From CAVRXT01 sp963725655 (lineage in GTDB: Bacteria > Acidobacteriota > Terriglobia > Acidiferrales > UBA7541), in assembly GCA_963725655.1 (NCBI GenBank), contig CAVRYY010000003.1, positions 930,001-994,000 on the forward strand: a stretch of DNA of 64,000 bases. The letters are read 5' to 3'. The position numbers were made by a program, and so were the translations under genes. Each line of letters begins with the position of its first letter. The stretch's first letter is position 1. Positions 43,818 through 52,625 of this stretch are shown here, in pieces. The notes beneath the pieces are model-generated. The model was not told the DNA's origin. It worked only from the letters and a program-made list of their open reading frames with translations, and made no database searches.

Positions 43818-44981
43818 ATGCGCATTTTTATCCTGGGTGTAGGCGGGGCTGGCTCGCTGCTGGCGCAACTGCTGACGCGCGAGGGTCACAAGGTATGGTG
43901 CGGGGATAAGGACGTCGAGCGCGCCCGGATGTTTCTGGGAAAGAAGAATTGCTGCGACGTACATGAGGTGAACGCGCGGAATCTGTGGTCGATCGTGCGC
44001 GCCGCCCGCGGTTGCCACCTGCTGGTGAACGCCTCGCCGGCGGTATTCAACGAAATCGTTTTACGCGCAGCGCTGCGGCTCGGCGTCCATTACCTGGATC
44101 TCAGTTCGCATCTCACCCGCAATCCCTTCAAAGCCGAGCAACTTCGTTACGACAAGCGATTTCAGGCCAAGGGGCGCGCCGCGGTGATCAACGCGGGGGC
44201 CGCTCCAGGGTTGACCAATCTGTTGGTGACCCGCGGGGCGGAACTGCTGGACAGCGTCGATAGCGCTTCGATCCGCCTGTACGAGAGCACCTCCAGCGCG
44301 GACCCGGTTTCGATGTGGTCGGCGGAGGCCGCATTCGACGAAGCTATTTCCCATCCGCGGATATATCGCCAGGGGAAATTCCTTTTCGGACGCCGGTTCA
44401 GCGGCCGGGAAATATTCCGTTTTCCGAAACCCATCGGGGAAGTTCCGGTGTACCTGGCGGCGCAGGACGAGGTGGTGACGCTGCCTCGAGTGCTGCCGAT
44501 GTGCGACTTCGACGCCAAAATAGGGGGCAAAGACATCGAACATCTGCGCCGCTGGTATCGGCAGGGCAAGCTCAGCCGCTCGCGCGGGTTGGTTCGCAAA
44601 AGGTTCCCGAAGACACCCACGCCGCAACAGATTGCCAAGTTGATTCGCCAGGGCGTGCTGGAAAATTCCAGGTTCGCTGCCGCTGTGCTGGTATACGGAA
44701 CCAACGACGAGAAGAAATTGTTGCTTCGTTGGGATGCCGGTTTCCAGACGCTGAAGCAAATCCGCGCGCGGGGTTTGTTGGTGTCGCCGATCGCTTACGC
44801 CACCGCGCACGTCGCGTCGCTGTTCATCAAGCACTTTCCGAAGAAACTCGCCGGCGTGTTTCCGCCGGAGGCTTTGCCGGTGAAAACCCGGCGAGCCATT
44901 CTCGCGGATGTCCGTTCTCGGAATATTCGCGTGAGCATGAAAGTGAAACGAATGAAAATCGAGGAGCTCGAGTTCCACTAG
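43818..44981 (+). CDS. Saccharopine-dehydrogenase-like oxidoreductase
   Basis: 387 residues from the ATG at 43818; the frame extends 26 codons upstream. The N-terminal Rossmann motif is ILGVGGAGSLLAQLLTREGH, as in saccharopine reductases and carboxynorspermidine synthases. The segment VHYLDLSSHLTR (about 97) and VINAGAAPGLTNLL (about 128) match that family. The C-terminal region is longer and basic. The substrate is unknown: lysine-pathway saccharopine or a polyamine precursor are the known possibilities. It converges on the antiporter gene. Confidence 0.82.
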   Translation: MRIFILGVGGAGSLLAQLLTREGHKVWCGDKDVERARMFLGKKNCCDVHEVNARNLWSIVRAARGCHLLVNASPAVFNEIVLRAALRLGVHYLDLSSHLTRNPFKAEQLRYDKRFQAKGRAAVINAGAAPGLTNLLVTRGAELLDSVDSASIRLYESTSSADPVSMWSAEAAFDEAISHPRIYRQGKFLFGRRFSGREIFRFPKPIGEVPVYLAAQDEVVTLPRVLPMCDFDAKIGGKDIEHLRRWYRQGKLSRSRGLVRKRFPKTPTPQQIAKLIRQGVLENSRFAAAVLVYGTNDEKKLLLRWDAGFQTLKQIRARGLLVSPIAYATAHVASLFIKHFPKKLAGVFPPEALPVKTRRAILADVRSRNIRVSMKVKRMKIEELEFH

Positions 44982-44993
44982 CCGCGGGCGCCA

Positions 44994-46313
44994 CTACCCA
45001 GAGGCGGCCGCCGGGTTCGATTCGGCCGCGCCGGGTGGCAAGCTGCGCGCGCGGAAGGTGCCGACCAATAATTGCAAGCAGGTGATCAGAATCACTCCGA
45101 AAGCGTAATCCGGCAGGAATGCAAATGCCGTTCCGCGGACATCGACGATTTCAAACGCCAACACCGCGGTGATTAGCCCGCGCGGAATGAGCAGGACCGC
45201 TACTTCGATTTCGACGGGATGCAGGCCGCGCCAGGCCACTCGGCTGAGTTGAACGGCGAGCCACCGCGAGACGATCAGCACGCCCACAATTCCCACCGCG
45301 GGCAGCAGCGCCACGCGCATTCCTTCAAACGGCACAATCGATCCCAGCAGCACAAAGAAAAACGTCCGAACCAGGAAGGCCAACTCGGAATGGAAAAGCA
45401 GCAATTGATTGCGTGATTTGTCGGCATCACTGGGCTCGCCAACGACTCCCCAGGCATTCTCGAGTTCTTTGCGCGCCTCGCCCGGCAGGTTAGCCAGGGT
45501 CGCGCCAAACGCCACCACCGCGAACAGATCGCTGCCGCCCAAGGCGTCCGACGCGGCGTAGACCAGCAGCACCGCCGCCAGCGTCAGCACTTGCCAGAAC
45601 CGCTGTTCAGATAGCAATGGCAGTGCCCGTACCCACACAAAACCCGCCACGTAGGCCACCGCGATAGAGATCAGCACCCGCACCAGGAAACCGCTGACCA
45701 CTCCTCCCATGATCGATCCGCTGGTGCCGCGAATAATTCCGGAATGAATCAGAAAATTCGCCACCGATCCAGAACCGCCCAATGGCGCCGTCGACGTCAA
45801 GTCGAGCAGGATACCGACGGTAAGCACGCCCAACGCGTCGCTCAGGGCTGCCTCCACAACTAGCGTTGCGCGCACTGCCGGACGCAGATCCAGATGCTCG
45901 AGGACCGGCAGGATTACCGAGCTGCTGATGCACGCAAACGCAGCTGCCGCCAGCAACGCCGGCATTGTGGCCATGTGTTGGGAAGCCACCAGGAACGCAC
46001 CGATGCCAACCAGGCTGATGCCAAAGCTCAAAACCGCCAGCAGGATGCCGCCAGGGAAATGCCGCAGGGTATCGCGAATGTTGAGGTCCATGCCCGCTTC
46101 GAAGAGGATCAGGATTAGCGCAAAGCTGCCGAAGCCGTGCGCGAAGGACTGAAACTTCGAAGTATCGATCCAGTGCAGGACCGGACCCAGAATCGTGCCG
46201 GTAGCAAGCAGCACCAGCACGTCCGGGACGCGCGTCCATCGCGCCAGGCGGTTGGCAACAAACGCCAGCACCAGCAAGCCCCCGAGCAGACCGAAGAATT
46301 GGGTTAGATTCAT
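44994..46313 (-). CDS. Cation:proton antiporter (CPA family)
   Basis: 439 residues with about 12-13 membrane segments. FALILILFEAGMDLNI (about 62-78) is the CPA helix 3 region. The unwound helix pair carries E154-A-A-L-S-D158 (VVEAALSDALGVLTVG), the acidic pair expected at the ion site of NhaP/CPA1-like carriers. P-R-G-L-I-T-A-V-L-A near the end also fits. It exchanges Na+ or K+ for protons; specificity cannot be read. Just upstream on the same strand is the C45 hydrolase gene (148-bp gap). Confidence 0.85.
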   Translation of the reverse strand: MNLTQFFGLLGGLLVLAFVANRLARWTRVPDVLVLLATGTILGPVLHWIDTSKFQSFAHGFGSFALILILFEAGMDLNIRDTLRHFPGGILLAVLSFGISLVGIGAFLVASQHMATMPALLAAAAFACISSSVILPVLEHLDLRPAVRATLVVEAALSDALGVLTVGILLDLTSTAPLGGSGSVANFLIHSGIIRGTSGSIMGGVVSGFLVRVLISIAVAYVAGFVWVRALPLLSEQRFWQVLTLAAVLLVYAASDALGGSDLFAVVAFGATLANLPGEARKELENAWGVVGEPSDADKSRNQLLLFHSELAFLVRTFFFVLLGSIVPFEGMRVALLPAVGIVGVLIVSRWLAVQLSRVAWRGLHPVEIEVAVLLIPRGLITAVLAFEIVDVRGTAFAFLPDYAFGVILITCLQLLVGTFRARSLPPGAAESNPAAASG

Positions 46314-46461
46314 GAGGGTCGGAGCACAGGATACAGGGGAAAGCCGAGCGGCCTATAACTTATCGCTGGTAGGCGCGTGAGAACTATCCAGTAAAAGCTG
46401 CGCCTGCCGGATGTCTGGGAGAACAGCGGAAATTTCCGCGGAGGCAAACCGCGGCGTCCCG

Positions 46462-47940
46462 TCAGTTCGGGGCGCGCTCGCCGCTTCGGAATTGCGTCCA
46501 TGGGCCGGCGATCATATCCCGCAGCAAGGGAGCCTGCCAGGAGAATTCAGGGTGCTGCGCCAGAAAATCCTTGGCGTGGAAATCGGCGCCGCAGGGGTGG
46601 CCCATGCGCGCGACAAAGGTCATATTCCGCGCCATGTTGCTATCCATCGCCTTTCCCTGGACGGCGCCGCCCGGATAGTACGCCTGCCAGTCCCAATCCT
46701 TGATGCCGTTGACGGCCGCGTCGCCGTGCCCGCAGAGAGTACGCGCGTCGGGGTGGTCTTTTTTCTCAAACGAATCGTAGTGATCGGAAATCAGGCGTTG
46801 CGCCAGGGGCACGTCGAGCTGCCCTTTGGAACTCGCCATCAGTTCTTCCCAACGAATGTGCCGGGCGTTCGGTGAGCTCTCTCGATTTTTGGTATCGAAG
46901 CTGGTGTCCGCCACCAGCACTTGGGGATCGCTCGCGAAGTTTGAACCGACGTAGTAACCGTCCTTACTGCGCCAGACCCGGTAGTGTTTCAGCCCCAACT
47001 CGAACCGCGCGATCTCCCCGGTCTTGCGATCGCCGAGCAGCCAATCGTTGGCGTAGCCGCCGTTGTTGCGGTCGAGCATAATTTTCACGTAGTCATCGAT
47101 GGACCCGGCATATTGCATGGCCTTGCGCGCGCGTACGAATTCCGGCTTGCCGTCCGGGTCCCAGCCATTGAATTGGCTAATCGTCGTTTCGGTTACCATC
47201 AGTCCTTCGGAATTGACGCCGAAATCGTCGTCACTGGCGATCACTCCCGGAAAGCCGTCCATGAAAATACGGAAGCCGTGCGCCGGAACAATGTCGAAGA
47301 TGATGCGCCACCGCTCGCCGTTCATGTAATTGGTCCAATTGTTGTGGGCCATCACGATCTGGTGGTCCTTGGTCCAGCTACCGGCGGCGACAAACGCGCT
47401 GCAATTCAAGGGGCTGTTGATGTGTGGGGCATTCGCCAGTTTTTCCCTGGCGTTCAGCCACGGCACGTAATAGTCGGGCATCTCTTCGAACGCGTTCATC
47501 GCCACCACATCGTCCAAATCCATGGCCACGCCCTTCGACTTCAGGCCGTCAGCGATTCCTTGCAATTCCGTTTGATACTCGGGGTCGATGTGCGGCCAAA
47601 GCATTTTCCGCCCGGCTTGGCGGAAGAATTCCCAATCACGTTTCGTTTCGTGAGTGGCGTGCAGCTTCACGGATTGAAAAGCATCTTCGATTTCCGGCGC
47701 GAGCAGCGAACCGTGCTGGAAACCCACCGTGTCCGGATCGCCTTCGAGGTGCACGTAAACCCAGCCAGACTGGTCGAAGCGGTAAGCGCCATTCAGGCGC
47801 GCATCGTTTGGCGCAGCAGGGGCGGCCGAAACGCTGGTATTCAGAACGCGGCCGGCGCGCAGCAACAGCGCCGTGGCCACTGCGCAGGAGCAAGCGACCA
47901 GCACCACAGCCAGCAGCAAGCGAATTCGCAATACAGTCAT
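46462..47940 (-). CDS. Exported C45 / phospholipase-B-like Ntn hydrolase
   Basis: 492 residues from the ATG at 47940, with GGAGG 7 bp upstream. A hydrophobic export segment occupies about 5-28. The probable autocatalytic nucleophile is C180 in P-L-N-C-S-A-F-V-A-A-G, followed by W-T-K-D-H-Q-I-V-M-A-H-N-N-W, the pattern of the C45/PLBD superfamily. GVIASDDDFGVNSEGL and the CGHGDAAVNGIKDWDWQAYYPGGAVQGK segment are also family-like. It may cleave amide bonds or acyl chains outside the cytoplasm. Confidence 0.82.
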   Translation of the reverse strand: MTVLRIRLLLAVVLVACSCAVATALLLRAGRVLNTSVSAAPAAPNDARLNGAYRFDQSGWVYVHLEGDPDTVGFQHGSLLAPEIEDAFQSVKLHATHETKRDWEFFRQAGRKMLWPHIDPEYQTELQGIADGLKSKGVAMDLDDVVAMNAFEEMPDYYVPWLNAREKLANAPHINSPLNCSAFVAAGSWTKDHQIVMAHNNWTNYMNGERWRIIFDIVPAHGFRIFMDGFPGVIASDDDFGVNSEGLMVTETTISQFNGWDPDGKPEFVRARKAMQYAGSIDDYVKIMLDRNNGGYANDWLLGDRKTGEIARFELGLKHYRVWRSKDGYYVGSNFASDPQVLVADTSFDTKNRESSPNARHIRWEELMASSKGQLDVPLAQRLISDHYDSFEKKDHPDARTLCGHGDAAVNGIKDWDWQAYYPGGAVQGKAMDSNMARNMTFVARMGHPCGADFHAKDFLAQHPEFSWQAPLLRDMIAGPWTQFRSGERAPN

Positions 47941-48346
47941 TCCCAAACCTCCGACAGGGTGCAATCAGGGCTGCCATTGCCGCACAAAAAACGAGTTTCG
48001 GGGCGGGGCAAGAAGCCCGGCGAGCCAAGACAATATTCCAGGACAGGGCGGAGTGTCAAAGTACCTTGGCAGGCACAGGGCACCGCGCCTTGGTGCCACA
48101 GGTATTGTGCATTTTAATTGTGCCGGTTCTTGCCGCAGGACCACGGGTTTTTCCCATTGTGGAATGAGGTGAATAGCGAATCGGTCAGGATCACAACCCG
48201 GCGGAAAACGCGCGGGGCGAAGATTCCTTGGTGACGGTACAGCCTTTAGCTCCTTGGCCTGTAAGTACCGATGCTCGTTGCCTTCCGGGCACCTACATGC
48301 TTAAGATCGTTGGGTTTCAGGCGATCGAAATCGTAGGAGGACGACT
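47941..48346. other. Divergent intergenic region C45 hydrolase / membrane-protein operon
   Basis: About 406 bp. It holds the C45 promoter (see separate entry), a GGCACC/GGTGCC hairpin near 48080 and an imperfect inverted repeat CGGTAC (48235-48240) / GTACCG (48265-48270). I saw no RNA gene or credible small ORF. A promoter for the plus-strand operon was not identified. Confidence 0.4.
48030..48059 (-). promoter_or_regulatory. Candidate promoter of the C45 hydrolase gene
   Basis: On the minus strand TTGACA (48054-48059), 18-bp spacer, TATTGT (48030-48035), about 90 bp before the ATG. Confidence 0.5.
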
Positions 48347-49312
48347 TTGGCGGCGCCATACGATCTTCGGCCCTTGAGTCTGGGAGAAATCCTGGATCGC
48401 GTTTTTACTTTGTATCGAAATCACTTCGCCCTCTTTGTGGGAGTGATGGCCATTCCCGCGGTCGTGCAGATTCCCACCAATCTTTATTCCTTCAGCATGT
48501 GGGGGAAATTGATGCGGCTAGAGCCGGGCCATTCGCCGGCATTGGATCCCAGCTTCTTTGTGATTACTTACCTGGTGATAGTTCCGGTGCTCCTGGTAGT
48601 CGGGACGCTGGGACTGGCAGCCATCGCGCTCGCGGTTTCCGACGTATACCTTGGCCGCCCGGCCACCATTCGCGGCTCCTACCAAAAGGCGCTACGGCGA
48701 TTTTGGAGGCTGTTGGGACTGCTGATCACGATCGGATTCATTGTGATGGGCATCGTGATCGTTTTCTCGGTGGCCATCGGCTTCCTCGCCGCCGCTCTTG
48801 CTGCTTCCGGTGGGCTCGCACGCATGGGAACCGGGGGGGCGATCGCGCTGGTCATAGTGTTTATGGTGATCTTCCTGGCCGCTAGCGCGGCCGCGATATT
48901 TCTGTGCATGGTTTTCTCGCTGGTGGTCCCCGCGCTGTTGCTGGAGGACGCGACCATTAATGGCGCGCTGCGACGCAGCATTGAATTGACGCGAGGGAGG
49001 CGCTGGCACATTTTTCTGGGTGTGCTGCTGATGGTGTTCGTTAGTTACGCCGTAATTTTGATTTTTCAGGGTCCGTTTCTTGCGGGGATGTTCTTATTTC
49101 TGCTGAAAGGCGGGCCGCCGGTGTGGCTCACGTTCGCAACTTCGATTTCGGCGGCCTGCGGCAGCGCGGTTAGCAGCCCGCTAATGATGATCGCGCTGGT
49201 GCTGTATTACTACGACCAGCGGGTGCGCAAAGAGGGCTTCGATTTGCAGCACATGATTGCGCAGATCGAAAGTGCTGCGCAAACCGTGTCTCCGGGGTTC
49301 ATTCCCAGTTAG
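48347..49312 (+). CDS. Polytopic membrane protein, GDPD-membrane-domain-like
   Basis: 321 residues from a TTG start with perfect AGGAGG (48335-48340) 6 bp upstream. It opens with RPLSLGEILDRVFTLYRNHF, the usual start of the family often labelled 'glycerophosphoryl diester phosphodiesterase membrane domain' (YciC/DUF7847-like). About six membrane segments follow. PALLLEDATINGALRRSIELTRGRRW is another family element. It heads an operon with DUF4129, DUF4350, MoxR and DUF58 genes. The function of this family is not established. Confidence 0.8.
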   Translation: MAAPYDLRPLSLGEILDRVFTLYRNHFALFVGVMAIPAVVQIPTNLYSFSMWGKLMRLEPGHSPALDPSFFVITYLVIVPVLLVVGTLGLAAIALAVSDVYLGRPATIRGSYQKALRRFWRLLGLLITIGFIVMGIVIVFSVAIGFLAAALAASGGLARMGTGGAIALVIVFMVIFLAASAAAIFLCMVFSLVVPALLLEDATINGALRRSIELTRGRRWHIFLGVLLMVFVSYAVILIFQGPFLAGMFLFLLKGGPPVWLTFATSISAACGSAVSSPLMMIALVLYYYDQRVRKEGFDLQHMIAQIESAAQTVSPGFIPS

Positions 49313-49362
49313 AATCGCCGGTGACTCGGATGGCGTGGCGCTAACGCGAAACAACGGGCCTT

Positions 49363-50499
49363 TTGGCGCGACTGCTGGGCATCCGCTGGAGGTCGAACCG
49401 CGCCGCTTCGGTGCATCGTAACTTGCGAAAACCTCAAATCATCCTAGCGTTGTTGGCTTTCTCGCTGCCAATTCCGGGCGCCGCGCACGCGGCCGGCGGG
49501 CAATCTGATGCGCCATCCGACGCGCCGCAACAGCTAATCGAAATGGTCAACGGCGCGGCGGGAGACCGGGCGGTGGGAGCGGTGTTGTCCCTTCCGCAAT
49601 ACGTCTCCGAGCTCGATCGCTGGACCCACGCCATCGAAAAAGCACCGGAAGATACCGAGGGGCTAAAGGCGCTAAGGAAAACGGTGCCGCCGGAGTGGAA
49701 CGTCAACGTGGATGGTTCGCCGGTAAGAGTACCCGCGAACTGGATGACCCGCGCGCTATACGACATCGAAACCAACGGCGAACATCGGACCGCGCGCATC
49801 CAGGAGATCCAGGCGCACCTCGCTACGCTCCGGCAGAGTGCCGTGAGCCTCGCCCTTGCACCGCCTCCGCAGGCCGCCGCGGAAGATGCCCGGAAAAAAC
49901 TCAACGCTATCCTCAGCCGGAAAGAATTTACGGGCGCCAAGGGCCCCTCGGCCATCGATCGGCTCATCGACAAGGTGGAGAGATGGATCTACCGGATGCT
50001 GAGCAAGATTTTTCACAAGGTCCACATTTCGGGGCATGCCACCGATTATTTCGCGTGGGGTGCGATCGTTTTGGCATTCGTGGTGCTGGCCTGGTGGACG
50101 GTTCGCTATTTGCGCGATCGCTCACGCCAACAGACTCTTGATCTTCGCGGGGCCTCCCGGCCGCCGGCTGGCTCACGGGAGTGGGCCCGGGAGGCCGTCG
50201 CCGCGGGGCAACGCGGCGCGTACCGCGAAGCGATCCATTGCGCGTACTGGGCGGGGATTGCGCGCCTCGAGGAATCGGGCGCTCTGCCGCCGGATCGCGC
50301 ACGCACCCCGCGGGAATCGCTGCGGCTGCTGGATTCGAAACTAACGCAGCGCGAGCCGCTGGCGAATTTAACGCAGCGCTTTGAATGGATTTGGTACGGC
50401 GATCACGCTGCCACCGCGGCGGATTGGGACGACGTCGTCTCGCAACTCGAAAGGATCGGATGCCTGCTGCGCTCGACACACGCGATCGCCGCCTCCTAA
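49363..50499 (+). CDS. DUF4129 domain membrane protein
   Basis: 378 residues from a TTG; a GTG at 49411 is an alternative, and neither start has a strong ribosome-binding site. A signal-like segment lies at about 24-43. A transmembrane helix (about 232-250, AIVLAFVVLAWWTVRYL) is followed by the DUF4129 domain: Y-R-E-A-I-H-C-A-Y-W-A-G-I, R-T-P-R-E-S-L-R-L-L and RFEWIWYGDHAAT. In other bacteria DUF4129 proteins sit with transglutaminase, MoxR and DUF58 genes, as here. The 3' end overlaps the next gene by 40 bp. Confidence 0.85.
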   Translation: MARLLGIRWRSNRAASVHRNLRKPQIILALLAFSLPIPGAAHAAGGQSDAPSDAPQQLIEMVNGAAGDRAVGAVLSLPQYVSELDRWTHAIEKAPEDTEGLKALRKTVPPEWNVNVDGSPVRVPANWMTRALYDIETNGEHRTARIQEIQAHLATLRQSAVSLALAPPPQAAAEDARKKLNAILSRKEFTGAKGPSAIDRLIDKVERWIYRMLSKIFHKVHISGHATDYFAWGAIVLAFVVLAWWTVRYLRDRSRQQTLDLRGASRPPAGSREWAREAVAAGQRGAYREAIHCAYWAGIARLEESGALPPDRARTPRESLRLLDSKLTQREPLANLTQRFEWIWYGDHAATAADWDDVVSQLERIGCLLRSTHAIAAS

Positions 50500-51647
50500 T
50501 TGTCGCCGGTATGGTCCTCGCCGCTCTGCTGATCGCGGGCGCGGTGATCTCCGGACCCGGCCAGAACGGTCCCGGCTACCCGTCGAGCTATTCCACGGGA
50601 TGGCGCGGAGCCAAGGCCGCGTATTTGTTGCTGACGGAACTCGGCTATTCCGTGGAGCGCTGGGACCACGCGCCCTCTGAACTGCCGGCGGATGCGCAGA
50701 AAACGATTCTGATTTTGGCTGAGCCGTTTGTGAGCCCGGATCCGGAGGACACTCGCGCCTTGCGCCGCTTTATTTCCGCGGGCGGCACGGTGCTCGCTAC
50801 CGGCGTCAAGTCCGCGAGATTCCTGCCGGACGGCAAGGCGCTGGCCGCCGGCGATGTGCTCGCCGAGCCCAAAGAATATCGAGCCATGGCGGCGAGCGCG
50901 CTGACGCGCGGCGCTCCCAAAATTACCATGGCCGATGCCGCGTTCTGGGACGGCGCCTCGATGGCGCCGGTCACCATTTACGGGGACGGAACGGAATCGG
51001 TGGTGCTTCTCTATTCCGAGGGGAAAGGTTCTGTGCTGTGGTGGGCCGCATCGACGCCACTCACGAATGGGGCGATCGCCTCCAGTGGAAACATGACGCT
51101 GCTGCTAAATACCCTGGGGCCGCCGCGGCGCAACCGAGTGCTATGGGATGAATATTTTCACGGCCAACGCGATTCTTTCGGCACTTACATCGCCAATACG
51201 CCGCTGCCTTGGGTGGCGGCGCAGATGGGAATTCTATTCCTGGCGCTGCTGATTACGTTTTCGCGGCGCAGCGGCCCAGTGCGCGCGCCCGCGGTTGCGG
51301 CCCGGCTGTCGCCGCTCGAGTTCGTAGAGACGCTTGGCGATTTGTATCAGGACGCTCACGCCGGGAACGCAGCGGTCTCGGCCGCTTCGCAACGTTTTCG
51401 TTATTTGTTCGCTCGGCGTTCGGGATTGCCTCCCCGCGCGCGAATTCCCGATATTTGCCGCGCGGCCGCCGCGCAGATGGGTTGGACCGAGCCGGCCCTG
51501 CAGGACACACTGGTGCGTGCGGAGCGAGCGACGAGCGGGCTGGCGTTGCCGGAGCCCGATGCGCTGGACCTGGTCCAACGCTTGCACGATTATTCCGAAC
51601 GTCTCGAAGGGCGGCGGGGCGCACGTGCGGCCGATGGAAACCGGTAG
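50460..51647 (+). CDS. DUF4350 domain membrane protein
   Basis: 395 residues from the ATG at 50460, which has AAAGGA 5 bp upstream and lies inside the DUF4129 gene. A transmembrane segment occupies about 11-30. The DUF4350 domain (about 38-215) has the G-W-R-G-A-K-A-A-Y-L-L-L-x-E-L-G-Y start and F-I-S-A-G-G-T-V-L-A-T-G. A second membrane segment is near 265-285. The fold resembles GATase-like sugar/ligand-binding domains, an inference. The cluster suggests a role in envelope homeostasis. Confidence 0.85.
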   Translation: MPAALDTRDRRLLIVAGMVLAALLIAGAVISGPGQNGPGYPSSYSTGWRGAKAAYLLLTELGYSVERWDHAPSELPADAQKTILILAEPFVSPDPEDTRALRRFISAGGTVLATGVKSARFLPDGKALAAGDVLAEPKEYRAMAASALTRGAPKITMADAAFWDGASMAPVTIYGDGTESVVLLYSEGKGSVLWWAASTPLTNGAIASSGNMTLLLNTLGPPRRNRVLWDEYFHGQRDSFGTYIANTPLPWVAAQMGILFLALLITFSRRSGPVRAPAVAARLSPLEFVETLGDLYQDAHAGNAAVSAASQRFRYLFARRSGLPPRARIPDICRAAAAQMGWTEPALQDTLVRAERATSGLALPEPDALDLVQRLHDYSERLEGRRGARAADGNR

Positions 51648-51677
51648 CCCGAAAATCGGAACGAGGAGAATGGACGA

Positions 51678-52625
51678 ATGACCATTGCATCCGAACTCGC
51701 TCAGCACGTTCGCGACGAGTGCTCCAAGGTAATCGTCGGACAGCGCCAGCTGATCGACGATCTTCTGCTCGTGGTTCTCACCAACGCTCACGCTCTGATC
51801 GAAGGCGTGCCCGGCCTGGCCAAGACCCTCGCTGTGAAGACGCTGGCCCAGTTATTTCAATTCCAATTCCAGCGGGTGCAGTGCACGCCCGACCTGATTC
51901 CCGCGGACATCCTGGGCGCTAACGTTTTCAATCAGGCGCTCAATAACTTCTCTTTGCACCGCGGGCCCATCTTTACCGACCTGCTGCTGGTGGATGAAAT
52001 CAACCGCACCCCGCCGCGCACGCAATCGGCGCTGCTGGAAGCGATGGAAGAAATCCAGGTAACTATCGACGGCACCACCCATCTGCTCTCGCGGAATTTC
52101 GGAGTGCTCGCCACGCAGAACCCGATCGAATTCGAGGGAACGTATCCGTTGCCCGAGGCTCAGCTCGACCGCTTCCTGATGAAGATCCGAATCCGTTATC
52201 CCGAATCCACGGAAGAACGAACGATTCTGGAGCGATATCAGGCAGGCTTCGAGCCGCGCTCGCTGGACCGCGCGGGTTTGCGGCCGGTGGATCCCGCGAT
52301 GCTCGAAGATGCGCGCCAGGAAGTGAAACGAGTACGCGTGGAGCCGGCGCTGCTGGATTACATCATCGCCATCGTCCGCAAGACGCGGCAGGCGCCAGCG
52401 GTGAGCCTGGGGGCGAGCCCGCGCGCGGCGATCGCACTGATGTTCGTAGCCAAAGCGACGGCCGCTATCGAGGGTCGCGATTTTGTGGTGCCCGACGATG
52501 TAAAGGCCTCGGCCCTTTCCGTCTTGCGCCACCGCCTCACGCTTAAGCCCGAAGCCGACCTGGAAGGCCTCACGACCGACGACGTGGTTCGCGAAACGCT
52601 GTCCGGAGTCGAACTGCCGAAATGA
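51678..52625 (+). CDS. MoxR-family AAA+ ATPase
   Basis: 315 residues. Walker A G-V-P-G-L-A-K-T (43-50), Walker B L-L-L-V-D-E-I-N (102-109), sensor 1 F-G-V-L-A-T-Q-N-P and the arginine-finger region G-x-Y-P-L-P-E-A-Q-L-D-R-F are all intact. MoxR ATPases act as chaperones, typically for von Willebrand or DUF58 partners. GAGGAG lies about 9 bp before the ATG. The stop overlaps the DUF58 start (ATGA). Confidence 0.96.
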   Translation: MTIASELAQHVRDECSKVIVGQRQLIDDLLLVVLTNAHALIEGVPGLAKTLAVKTLAQLFQFQFQRVQCTPDLIPADILGANVFNQALNNFSLHRGPIFTDLLLVDEINRTPPRTQSALLEAMEEIQVTIDGTTHLLSRNFGVLATQNPIEFEGTYPLPEAQLDRFLMKIRIRYPESTEERTILERYQAGFEPRSLDRAGLRPVDPAMLEDARQEVKRVRVEPALLDYIIAIVRKTRQAPAVSLGASPRAAIALMFVAKATAAIEGRDFVVPDDVKASALSVLRHRLTLKPEADLEGLTTDDVVRETLSGVELPK